Assembly (NCBI GenBank): GCA_947643295.1
Contig: CANRVM010000022.1
Location: 1 to 13,134 of the forward strand
Reading direction: 5' to 3'
DNA from: an uncultured Mycoplasmatota bacterium
GTDB lineage: Bacteria; Bacillota_I; Bacilli_A; RF39; UBA660
DNA length: 13,134 nucleotides
The position numbers and the translations under genes were made by a program. Position 1 is the stretch's first letter, and every line of letters begins with the position of its first letter. Positions 1-6,025 of this stretch are shown here, piece by piece. A model generated the notes under the pieces. It saw only the letters and a program-made list of their open reading frames with translations. It searched no databases and was not told the origin of the DNA.

Positions 1-2
1 CA

Positions 3-407
3 TCACTGGCGATTGGTATTATAGTTTGCACATTATTGGGGCTTGTTGTAACACTGCCAATTATAATGTATTCCGTGATAATGTGTTTTTTCACAATGAC
101 TAATGACCTCATCTTTCATCAATGTTTTATAGCCAATTTAGGTATGAATATAGATAAACTTACTGAGGAAGTTGAAAAGGAAATGAGCGAAGAAGAAAAA
201 TTAGAATCAGAAATCAATAGGATTCAAGTTACGATTGATAAAATAGCATTGGCAAATAAATTGACGGAAGAGAAGATTGATATTCTTAGAAATGCAATGA
301 ATCAAATGGAAGAGATGATTAATTCTCAGCTTGGCAATAATGTTTTTCAAAATCGTCAGATTCAAAATGTAAGTAATGGAAATAATCCAGCGATAAGTTT
401 ACGTTAA
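3..407 (+). CDS. C-terminal part of a membrane-anchored coiled-coil protein (5' end outside window)
   Basis: The reading frame is open to the left edge of the window, so this is the tail of a longer gene. A TTG at 36 could serve as a start, but it has no ribosome binding site. The visible protein begins with a strongly hydrophobic stretch of about 30 residues, which is at least one membrane helix. A Glu/Lys-rich region of about 75 residues follows with heptad-like spacing, probably a coiled coil. The end is an Asn/Gln-rich tail (…NVSNGNNPAISLR). No family is recognised and no catalytic motif is visible. The gene ends with TAA and a weak terminator follows. A membrane-tethered structural or scaffold role is only a guess. 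Confidence 0.6.
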   Translation, partial: SLAIGIIVCTLLGLVVTLPIIMYSVIMCFFTMTNDLIFHQCFIANLGMNIDKLTEEVEKEMSEEEKLESEINRIQVTIDKIALANKLTEEKIDILRNAMNQMEEMINSQLGNNVFQNRQIQNVSNGNNPAISLR

Positions 408-434
408 AGAGAGAAAATATTACTCTTTTTTTTT
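406..434 (+). terminator. Weak intrinsic terminator after the first gene
   Basis: AAAGAG (406-411) pairs with CTCTTT (423-428) across an 11-base loop, and a run of nine T (426-434) follows directly. The stem is short and AT-rich, but the T-tract is long. It overlaps the TAA of the upstream gene and precedes the Ppx-like gene. Confidence 0.5.
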
Positions 435-471
435 GCAATTATTAGTGATAAAATGAGGTTAGGAGGTATTT

Positions 472-1368
472 ATGATACAGTATTACATTGATTTAGGTTC
501 TTCGACAATAAAAGTGTATAAAGATGATTCAACTTTGACTTTATTAGAAGAACATTCTATTTATTTTAAAAATGATTTTGATGCGGAAAAGGGTATAAGT
601 GAAGCCAATATGGAAGAACTTTTAAAATATTTTACCGATTTAAAAGAGAGATATGGCTTAATGTATGAGAATACCAATATATATGTTACGGGTATTTTTA
701 GAAATTTAGTTAAAGAAAAAAAGATTGAAATGTTAAAGATATTTAATGATAAACTTGATTTACATTTTAATATTATAAGTCATGGTATTGAAAATTATTA
801 TCTAGCAAAAGCGATGGAAAATGATTATGGGGATAAAAAAGTGTTAATTATTAATATGGGTGGAAAGACAACCGAATTAGTTACTTTTGTAGGAAAGAAA
901 ATAACCGATACCAAAAATTTAAAATTAGGTGTTGCGGATTTATTAAATAACTTTTCGAAGGTAAATGAAGTATATAGTGGTAACACGATAGAAGAGATGG
1001 AAAATTTTGTCAAAACCAAATTAGATAGCATTACATTAGATGAGGACTATGATTGTGCCATTTTTACTGGTGGAGAAGAGCGTTTTGAATTATTAACAGG
1101 TTTTCATTTAGTAGAAAACACTTTATTTCAAGATGGTATTCATCACTATATGTTAAGTTTAGAAGATTATGTAAAAGGGACAGAAAAAGTATTTTATGAG
1201 ATGACTATGGAAGAGCTATATAATTTAATGCCTGCTAATCCAAAGTGGATGGATGGAGCAAGAAGTGGAGCGATTATTCCATTAGTGTTATTTCGAATTG
1301 CCAATGTAGATTGGGTAATTCCATCGGATTTAAATTTAATAAATGGAGTAATAAACGATTTAAAATAG
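472..1368 (+). CDS. Ppx/GppA-family phosphatase-like protein (ASKHA fold)
   Basis: Members of this family hydrolyse inorganic polyphosphate or the pppGpp alarmone. This 298-residue cytoplasmic protein has the actin-like phosphate loops: IDLGSST at 6-12 and NMGGKTTEL at 128-136. ISHGIEN at 102-108 sits where Ppx has its ISGxEEA motif with the catalytic Glu. FTGGEE at 198-203 is the adenosine-type loop, and MDGARSGAII near 260-269 corresponds to the usual RxDMIPAG segment. The length matches two-domain Ppx proteins without a C-terminal HD domain. The start is ATG with AGGAGG at 461-466. The ends of the motifs are diverged (no RVD, no clear second Glu), so the exact substrate is uncertain. It appears to be a single-gene unit. 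The next gene is convergent. Confidence 0.75.
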   Translation: MIQYYIDLGSSTIKVYKDDSTLTLLEEHSIYFKNDFDAEKGISEANMEELLKYFTDLKERYGLMYENTNIYVTGIFRNLVKEKKIEMLKIFNDKLDLHFNIISHGIENYYLAKAMENDYGDKKVLIINMGGKTTELVTFVGKKITDTKNLKLGVADLLNNFSKVNEVYSGNTIEEMENFVKTKLDSITLDEDYDCAIFTGGEERFELLTGFHLVENTLFQDGIHHYMLSLEDYVKGTEKVFYEMTMEELYNLMPANPKWMDGARSGAIIPLVLFRIANVDWVIPSDLNLINGVINDLK

Positions 1369-1423
1369 TTTTTTAGATAAATACAGGTACTACCAACGTC
1401 TATCATAGTATACAGAAAGTCTT

Positions 1424-2010
1424 TTAACTTTTTGTTACCAAACCTTTAGCAGATAAGGTATCTAAGTAAAATGGTGAGCAAATATCTCCAATTGGCATCT
1501 CTTGATATTCTTTTTTCCAAAAATTATGCTGGCTTAGTATTTCGATATAAGTATCTCTTACTTTTTTGGAACAAACAGATCCATTAATTTCTGTTTGAAA
1601 AGTATCATCGTATAACTCTTTCGGCACTATGATATTAAGTGCAGGATCAAAAACATACTCACTTTGAAGAAAAGAGAATCGAATCCATGCATGTTCTATT
1701 TCACATGTGGTACTTGGATGGATGACTCCTCGAAGAATTTCATCCTCATCTTTGAAAAAGGGGATGATGGATGAAGTTGTGTTCCAACAAAATCCATTTA
1801 AATTTTTATTTTGAAGCATAGAATAAGCATTTCCTTTTGCCGATAACTCAATTTCAATAAATAAGTTTTTTAATAAAGAATAAGCATATGTTCTCACTAA
1901 TAATTTTGCTTCCTGTTTTTCTAAATATTCGATTTTATCATTTTCTTCTTGATATTGATTTTGGTTATCTAATTTTTTATGATTTCAATTACTTTAGGAG
2001 AAAACTTCAC
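1424..2010 (-). CDS. Transglutaminase-like (papain-fold) protein, apparently frameshifted near its 5' end
   Basis: The uninterrupted part runs from a GTG at 1897 to TAA at 1424 (157 residues). It contains GFCWNTTSS, EHAWIRF and YVFDPALN, a Cys-His-Asp order typical of transglutaminase-core or papain-like folds. Coding potential continues upstream of 1897 (…QEENDKIEYLEKQEAKLL), then needs a one-base shift in the run of six A (T on the + strand, 1973-1978). The shift joins it to VKFSPKVIEIIK, which starts at GTG 2010. That GTG has AGGA about 5-6 bases ahead and a TTTACT-17-TATAAT promoter. With the shift repaired the protein is 195 residues with Cys75, His107 and Asp122. Transglutaminase, protease or amidase activity is an inference from three short motifs. 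The frame break may be a real mutation, an assembly error or recoding. Confidence 0.6.
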
Positions 2011-2037
2011 AATATTCCTACTTTCTTTTTTCTATAT

Positions 2038-2066
2038 ATTATATAAAATGTAGATAAAAAAGTAAA
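2038..2066 (-). promoter_or_regulatory. Promoter of the transglutaminase-like gene
   Basis: Read on the minus strand: TTTACT (2066-2061) as -35, 17 bases, then TATAAT (2043-2038), a consensus -10. Transcription would start near 2031, leaving a leader of about 20 bases with an AGGA site before GTG 2010. This supports 2010 rather than 1897 as the true start. Confidence 0.6.
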
Positions 2067-2075
2067 GTGTAATTC

Positions 2076-2092
2076 AGCAACAACAAGTTGCT
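2076..2092. promoter_or_regulatory. Inverted repeat ahead of the XRE regulator gene, possible operator
   Basis: AGCAAC (2076-2081) and GTTGCT (2087-2092) are perfect complements around AACAA. No T-tract follows in either direction, so it is not an ordinary terminator. It lies between the divergent minus-strand promoter and the XRE gene, where an autoregulatory site would sit. Binding by the XRE protein is a guess. Confidence 0.35.
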
Positions 2093-2159
2093 AAAAGTTA
2101 ACGACTGGTTAGTAGAAAAACAAGTGAATTTGTTTTAAAATTAAAAAGAAGGAGGTTAT

Positions 2160-2771
2160 ATGAAGTTTTCAGAAAAAATACAAATTTTAAGGAAAAGGAA
2201 TGGCTATTCCCAGGAAGATTTAGCAAATATCTGCAATGTTAGTAGACAAGCGATTTCTAAATGGGAGTCTAATCTTACTTTCCCAGAAGTAGAAAAAATA
2301 ATTCTTTTAAGTGAAATTTTTCATACTACAGTTGATGTATTAGTAAAAGAGCAATTTGAGCTTGATGCCAAGATAGAGAATCATAGTTGTCATGTAATAA
2401 AAGAAAAAAAGAAGAATGGTTATTTTGAAGGGCTATTAATAAAAGAAAGTATTACAGATGAAAGGATATTAGATAGTTTGCAAGTGAATAAAGTAGAGTT
2501 ATGGCAAACGGAAACAATTCCAAAATATTGGACAGCTCTTTACTTTACTTCCTCAGATTTTGACTTGCCAACTAAGTTATCAAAAGTGATGATTAGTGAT
2601 GAAAGTTTGGGAGGTAATTGGTATGCAGATTTTAAACAAGGAAACACGAAATATATTGTATTTAACCATAAAATATTAAGCTATGAAATTGGTAACAAAA
2701 TAGAAAAAGAAAAAGTTAAAAAAGAATGTAAAAAAATGGGAATATTAAATATCGATGATATCTCAGAATAG
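2160..2771 (+). CDS. XRE-family transcriptional regulator with an uncharacterised C-terminal domain
   Basis: Residues 1-62 are a classic Cro/CI-type helix-turn-helix: LRKRNGYSQEDLA, then the recognition helix VSRQAISKWES, then FPEVEKIILLSEIF. After a charged linker (about 75-92), residues 93-203 form a second domain with no recognised name. It contains VELWQTETIPKYWTALYFTS and YADFKQGNTKYIVFNHKIL, giving a beta-rich, possibly ligand-sensing module. The start has an almost perfect AAGGAGGT site (2149-2156). The stop is followed within 9 bases by the peptidase gene, whose ribosome binding site overlaps it, so the two are co-transcribed. It probably controls its own operon. The ligand is unknown. 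Confidence 0.85.
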   Translation: MKFSEKIQILRKRNGYSQEDLANICNVSRQAISKWESNLTFPEVEKIILLSEIFHTTVDVLVKEQFELDAKIENHSCHVIKEKKKNGYFEGLLIKESITDERILDSLQVNKVELWQTETIPKYWTALYFTSSDFDLPTKLSKVMISDESLGGNWYADFKQGNTKYIVFNHKILSYEIGNKIEKEKVKKECKKMGILNIDDISE

Positions 2772-2780
2772 GAGAATGCT

Positions 2781-3329
2781 ATGAAAAAAATATTATTAAC
2801 AAGTGCAGGATTAGAAAATAAAGTGGTTGAGAAGAAATTTATGGAATTAATAGGGAAAAAAGCAAAAGAAATTAGAGTTTTATTTATTACAACGGCTGCA
2901 GTAGAACCAGAAGCTATCCAAGTGCTACCAAAATGTTTAGATGATTTACTGAATGTTGGAATTCCAATGGAAAATATTACGGTATATGATATGCACCAAT
3001 TAATTGGTATACAGGAATTAAAAAAACAGGATGCATTTTATGTATGTGGCGGAAATACTTCTTATTTAGTAGAACGGATAGATGAAATTGGATTTCAAAA
3101 AGTGGTGGACCAGTACCTAGAAGAGGGAGGCGTTTATCTTGGTGTCAGTGCTGGAAGTGTAGCAACTTCTGGAAAATATAAAACGGGATTAAACTTTATC
3201 AAGAATTCTATCAATGTCCATTGTGAAAAAGGCTCAAAAAATGGAAGAATCTTAAATGAAGAGGTTGTTAATTTAACAGATAATCAAGCAATACTTATTA
3301 CAGATAGTGAGTCAATTATTTTTGAATGA
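2781..3329 (+). CDS. Peptidase S51-family protein (peptidase E-like), possible class I amidotransferase-fold hydrolase
   Basis: Peptidase E relatives are cytoplasmic serine peptidases that release N-terminal Asp, and some members have other amide substrates. Visible here are CGGNTSYL at 89-96 and the nucleophile elbow GVSAGS at 121-126 with Ser123. NVHCEKG near 145-151 supplies a His at the usual place, and the ending (LTDNQAILITDSESIIFE) matches the normal family C-terminus. At 182 residues it is slightly shorter than the usual 200-230, but it looks complete. ATG 2781 has AGGAGA at 2770-2775, overlapping the upstream XRE stop, so translation is probably coupled. It ends in TGA, the only TGA stop among the genes of this window, directly abutting an in-frame ORF. 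Confidence 0.8.
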   Translation: MKKILLTSAGLENKVVEKKFMELIGKKAKEIRVLFITTAAVEPEAIQVLPKCLDDLLNVGIPMENITVYDMHQLIGIQELKKQDAFYVCGGNTSYLVERIDEIGFQKVVDQYLEEGGVYLGVSAGSVATSGKYKTGLNFIKNSINVHCEKGSKNGRILNEEVVNLTDNQAILITDSESIIFE

Positions 3330-3635
3330 TTGTATCAAAAAAAGCTAACTAGGAATAAAAGAGGAGTAGGAAAATTTGTATTAGGTGCTACCGTAGGAGC
3401 AGTGTTAGGTTTATTATTTGCACCTAAGTCAGGAAAAGAATTAAGAAAGGACTTAAAAGTCGATTTTCTTCGTTCAAAGTTAGCAAATAAAGAAAGCGTG
3501 TTTGTAACGACAAATCATAAAAAAATGTTAGAGGAAGCTTCAAAAATATTTAAAGATAATGGTTATGAAATTCAAACCCTTGATTTTAGTAAACCAAAAA
3601 AAGCATCTTTTATTTCTTTTCCTAATATCCACTAA
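3330..3635 (+). pseudogene. Chimeric small ORF: YtxH-like head joined to a VirD4/TraG-like fragment
   Basis: Residues 12-43 (GVGKFVLGATVGAVLGLLFA, then PKSGKELRKDLK) are a textbook YtxH segment: a glycine-rich membrane helix followed by a basic APKSGKE motif. From about residue 50 the sequence changes to ESVFVTTNHKKMLEEASKIF, then DNGYEIQTLDF. This resembles the stretch after Walker A in VirD4/TraG coupling proteins (usual form SMIVTDPKGELY…LxENGYxVxVLNL), but the DPKGE motif is lost. Walker A and the rest of the ATPase are absent. The first codon is TTG directly after the TGA of the peptidase gene and in the same frame, with no ribosome binding site. I read it as a rearrangement remnant, perhaps of a lost conjugative element. 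It could still be expressed by coupled translation. Confidence 0.5.
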
Positions 3636-3651
3636 ATATTTTTATGCCCTT

Positions 3652-3675
3652 AAGGACAAAATTATTTTTGTCCTT
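3652..3675. promoter_or_regulatory. Perfect 10-bp inverted repeat overlapping the -35 of the first fic gene
   Basis: AAGGACAAAA (3652-3661) and TTTTGTCCTT (3666-3675) are exact complements around TTAT. The right arm contains the TTGTCC -35 element. This placement suits an operator for a repressor. It could also act as a hairpin ending upstream transcription, but only ATTCT follows it, which is a poor terminator tail. Confidence 0.5.
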
Positions 3676-3696
3676 ATTCTGAACATATGATATAAT
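3668..3696 (+). promoter_or_regulatory. Promoter of the first fic gene
   Basis: TTGTCC (3668-3673), 17 bases, TATAAT (3691-3696), with TG one base ahead of the -10 (TGATATAAT, extended -10). Transcription would start near 3703, giving a leader of about 13 bases that just includes the GAGGGAG site. This is one of the best promoters in the window. Confidence 0.7.
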
Positions 3697-3715
3697 ATAG
3701 ACAATTAAGAGGGAG

Positions 3716-4423
3716 ATGAGTAATGTTATGAATAAATTTATTAAGGCTATTAAAAATCAGAATTACTATGAAAATTTTATTACTAGAAGCATAAAAAGTT
3801 CTAATGCTATTGAAGGCAATACTCTATCATATGCAGAAACTTACTCTATAGTATTTGTAGATGATTCACTACCATTAAAAAATGTAAAACCACGAGAGTT
3901 ATATGAAGCTATAAATTTGAAATATGCTCTTACAACTTCACTTGAAAATATTAATAAACTTGATAATGGTTTTATCATTAAAATTGGAAAATATGTAAAT
4001 AAGAATATTAAAGAAATAGATAGATATAGAAAAGTACCAGTATTTATTAAAGGTGCCGATTTTGTACCTCCAAAACCAGAATTTGTTCCATCTCAAATGA
4101 GTGAGTTGCTGTATCAATATGAACATAATGATTTATCTACATTAGAGAATATTGCCAATTTCCATATACAGTTTGAGCATATTCATCCTTTTGAGGATGG
4201 AAATGGACGAACAGGGCGAGTATTGATAAATCATCAATTATTAGCAAATGATGAAATACCAATTGTTATTCCAGAAGACAGAAGAATTGAATATTTTGAG
4301 TATTTACAAAATGATGATTTTGTCGGATTTGCAGAAATGATTAAGGAATTACAATTAGTAGAATTAGAAAAAATGAAAGAATATGGTATAGAATATAATG
4401 ATGATATAGAATTAGAAAAATAA
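3716..4423 (+). CDS. Fic-family protein (class II, AMP-transferase type)
   Basis: Fic proteins transfer AMP or another nucleotide group to hydroxyl side chains of target proteins. Here the full motif HPFEDGNGRTGR lies at residues 157-168, with the catalytic His157, the acidic metal-binding Glu/Asp and both Arg. The N-terminal SNAIEG (29-34) fits the (S/T)xxxE(G/N) inhibitory motif, with Glu33 blocking the ATP site, so this is a self-inhibited class II protein needing no separate antitoxin. GADFVPPKPEFVP (113-125) forms the usual flap region. The ATG at 3716 sits directly against GAGGGAG. An in-frame ATG at 3728 (MNKFIKAI) is an alternative with a longer spacing. It has its own promoter with an overlapping dyad. 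The target is unknown. Confidence 0.88.
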   Translation: MSNVMNKFIKAIKNQNYYENFITRSIKSSNAIEGNTLSYAETYSIVFVDDSLPLKNVKPRELYEAINLKYALTTSLENINKLDNGFIIKIGKYVNKNIKEIDRYRKVPVFIKGADFVPPKPEFVPSQMSELLYQYEHNDLSTLENIANFHIQFEHIHPFEDGNGRTGRVLINHQLLANDEIPIVIPEDRRIEYFEYLQNDDFVGFAEMIKELQLVELEKMKEYGIEYNDDIELEK

Positions 4424-4439
4424 AAAGGGTTAGAATTTT

Positions 4440-4605
4440 ATGGGACAAGAGCAAATAAAATTTAAGAAAAAAGAAGATAATGCTATGTATTAGAAAACGA
4501 AGACAAGAACATAAACTTTCAAGATTTCTAGTAGATTTAGAACAGTTACAAACACGACTATTAGATGAATTAATAAATAGATTAAAACAAAAAAATTCTA
4601 CTTAA
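4440..4605 (+). pseudogene. Decayed small gene or gene remnant between the two fic genes
   Basis: This is the longest stretch without a recognised gene (4424-4732, about 310 bases). ATG 4440 gives 17 codons (MGQEQIKFKKKEDNAMY) before TAG. A second frame continues as LENEDKNINFQDF, then stops. A third continues as LVDLEQLQTRLLDELINRLK and ends QKNST with TAA at 4605. The three pieces join smoothly end to end and each has gene-like composition, which suggests one short coding sequence of about 56 residues broken by two frameshifts. Alternatively, the third frame alone can be read from ATG 4480 as a 41-residue basic protein with only a weak AAGAAG ahead of it. No family is recognised. Bases 4606-4672 show nothing beyond A/T-rich sequence. 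Confidence 0.35.
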
Positions 4606-4672
4606 ATGTATTGAAGTTATAAATAATGATAATAATCCTATAAAAAGTAAATAAATTCTATAAAAATTCTTA

Positions 4673-4690
4673 ATACGATGTATGTCGTAT
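4673..4690. promoter_or_regulatory. Inverted repeat in the upstream region of the second fic-like gene
   Basis: ATACGA (4673-4678) and TCGTAT (4685-4690) are exact complements around TGTATG. TATTAT (4690-4695) or TATGAT (4693-4698) could be a -10, but no convincing -35 is seen. The dyad would then lie in the promoter spacer, a typical operator place. No T-tract follows. Confidence 0.35.
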
Positions 4691-4732
4691 ATTATGATAA
4701 GTATAACAAATATAAAAGAAGGAATTTCATAT

Positions 4733-5419
4733 ATGGAAAATAAGTTTAAAATGTCAAAAGAAGATAATATATTTTTTGCTAAAAGAAAACTAGTAGATAA
4801 TATATATAAAAGTGCTAATTTAGAGGGTATTGCAGTTACTTTTGCTGATACATATGCTTTTATGAATAATGTGAATACAGGTAATATATCGGTAGATGAT
4901 ATGTTGAAATTAAAAGGATTAAAAGATAGTTGGGAATTTATTTTAAATACAATAGATGATGAATTAACCATTGATTATATAAAAAAAATACATTTCCAAA
5001 TCTGTAAAGGTCAAAATGTACTTCCTCTTGGCGAATTTAGAGATAAAGGGGTTGGAATAACAGGAACTTCTTGGCAACCTAAATTACCTAGTGAGTGTGA
5101 TTATGAACAGGAATTAAAAGAATTATTGTTGATTCCAAACGAATTGGAGAGATGTATTAGTATTTTTTGTTGGATTCAAAGAAGTCAAATGTTTTTAGAT
5201 GGTAATAAAAGAGTAGCAAATTTAGTTGCTAATAAGGAAATGATAAAACATGGGCAGGGAATTATTTCAGTTCCTGTTGATAAAATCGGTGAATATTATA
5301 CTAAACTTATATATTATTATGAAACAAATGACATAACAGATTTAAAAGAATGGATTAATGATAATTGCGTTGATGGTCTTGATTTAGAGAATGAAAAAGA
5401 AGAAGATTTGGAGATATAG
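4733..5419 (+). CDS. Fic-like protein with Gln in place of the catalytic His
   Basis: The start chosen is ATG 4733 (MENKFKMSKED), because AGAAGGA lies about ten bases ahead. The upstream ATG 4682 falls inside the inverted repeat and has no ribosome binding site. The protein is 228 residues. SANLEG (27-32) matches the (S/T)xxxE(G/N) inhibitory helix, and PLGEFRDKGVGITGT (98-112) matches the Fic flap region. The Fic loop reads QMFLDGNKRVA at 152-162, so the HxFx(D/E)GNxR pattern is kept except that the His is Gln152. I have seen this Q-form as a recurrent subfamily rather than a random loss, but AMP transfer by the usual mechanism is doubtful. The Glu-rich tail (NEKEEDLEI) is unremarkable. It could be a pseudoenzyme, a regulator of the neighbouring Fic, or use another chemistry. 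Confidence 0.75.
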   Translation: MENKFKMSKEDNIFFAKRKLVDNIYKSANLEGIAVTFADTYAFMNNVNTGNISVDDMLKLKGLKDSWEFILNTIDDELTIDYIKKIHFQICKGQNVLPLGEFRDKGVGITGTSWQPKLPSECDYEQELKELLLIPNELERCISIFCWIQRSQMFLDGNKRVANLVANKEMIKHGQGIISVPVDKIGEYYTKLIYYYETNDITDLKEWINDNCVDGLDLENEKEEDLEI

Positions 5420-5479
5420 TATATGCAAAAAAAGAATTTCATTAATATAATATATCAATGAATTTAGTAAAAGGAGATA

Positions 5480-5989
5480 ATGATGCTAAGAGAAAAAACA
5501 AGTGAAGAGATTCTAAAAAGGATAGCACCTTGTTCTATGTTTTGTTCTACTTGTACAGGATGTCAATATGGGGAAATCAGTTATCATGCGAAGAAGTTAC
5601 TTCATTATTTAGAAGGTCATGAAGAATTTTTAGATAAAAACCTAAAAAAAGAGTATCGACATAAATTAGAGGAGTTTAAAACGTTTCAAAAAAAGTTAAA
5701 GAAGTATGCGAATCCTAAGTGTGGAGGATGTAGAGATGGTAGAGCAGTAGGGTGCAGTATAAAAAATTGTTTGATTCCAGAGTGTGTTAAAAAACATCAA
5801 GTTGATTTTTGTGCAGAGTGTGGTGAATTTCCATGTGAGAAAGTAAATGATACGATTTATAAAAAGACAACGATAGAGAAATGGTTAAATGGAAATAAAC
5901 AAATAAGAGAGATTGGTATTGAAGAATATGATAAAGAAAACAAAGAAAAACCTCATTATATCAATTATTCAAAAAAGAATCCAAAATAA
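5480..5989 (+). CDS. Cys-rich DUF3795-type protein, probable metal-binding
   Basis: Twelve cysteines lie in a characteristic pattern. CSMFCSTCTGC (18-28) sits at the N-terminus. After a Lys-rich helical stretch (about 35-75) come CGGC, GC, NC, EC, then DFCAECGEFPC. This matches the DUF3795 family, whose function is unknown and whose clustered cysteines suggest zinc or an iron-sulfur centre. No membrane segment or signal peptide is present. Two adjacent ATGs occur (5480 and 5483). AGGAG at 5472-5476 is better spaced (6 bases) for 5483, so the protein may begin MLREKTSEE. A TATAAT at 5446-5451 may be its -10, with a poor -35. It ends at a good terminator and is probably a single-gene unit. Confidence 0.8.
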   Translation: MMLREKTSEEILKRIAPCSMFCSTCTGCQYGEISYHAKKLLHYLEGHEEFLDKNLKKEYRHKLEEFKTFQKKLKKYANPKCGGCRDGRAVGCSIKNCLIPECVKKHQVDFCAECGEFPCEKVNDTIYKKTTIEKWLNGNKQIREIGIEEYDKENKEKPHYINYSKKNPK

Positions 5990-6025
5990 AAGTTATGAAT
6001 TGAAATTATCATAGCTTTTTCTTTT
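5989..6025. terminator. Bidirectional intrinsic terminator between convergent genes
   Basis: AAAGTTATGA (5989-5998) pairs with TCATAGCTTT (6009-6018) in a 10-bp stem with one G-U pair and a 10-base loop. TTCTTTT follows on the plus strand. On the minus strand the same stem is followed by TTATTTT. It serves the DUF3795-type gene and the convergent minus-strand operon, whose last stop is at 6024. Confidence 0.75.

Noticed and set aside
825..1406. Two minus-strand ORFs across the Ppx-like gene
   Set aside because: Both are shadows of a gene with clear family motifs and have no start signals of their own.
1416..1433. AAAGT-CTTTTA-ACTTT hairpin after the Ppx-like gene as a terminator
   Set aside because: The stem is only five A/T-rich pairs and it has almost no T-tract; not supportable as a terminator.
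2781..3635. Reading the peptidase and YtxH-like ORF as one protein with TGA as Trp
   Set aside because: The peptidase ends exactly where its family normally ends, and Trp is TGG everywhere else, so readthrough is not the preferred reading.
4582..4971. 129-residue minus-strand ORF with hydrophobic stretches
   Set aside because: It overlaps the 5' half of the Fic-like gene on the opposite strand, has no ribosome binding site, and its composition is what the complement of Lys/Ile-rich coding gives.
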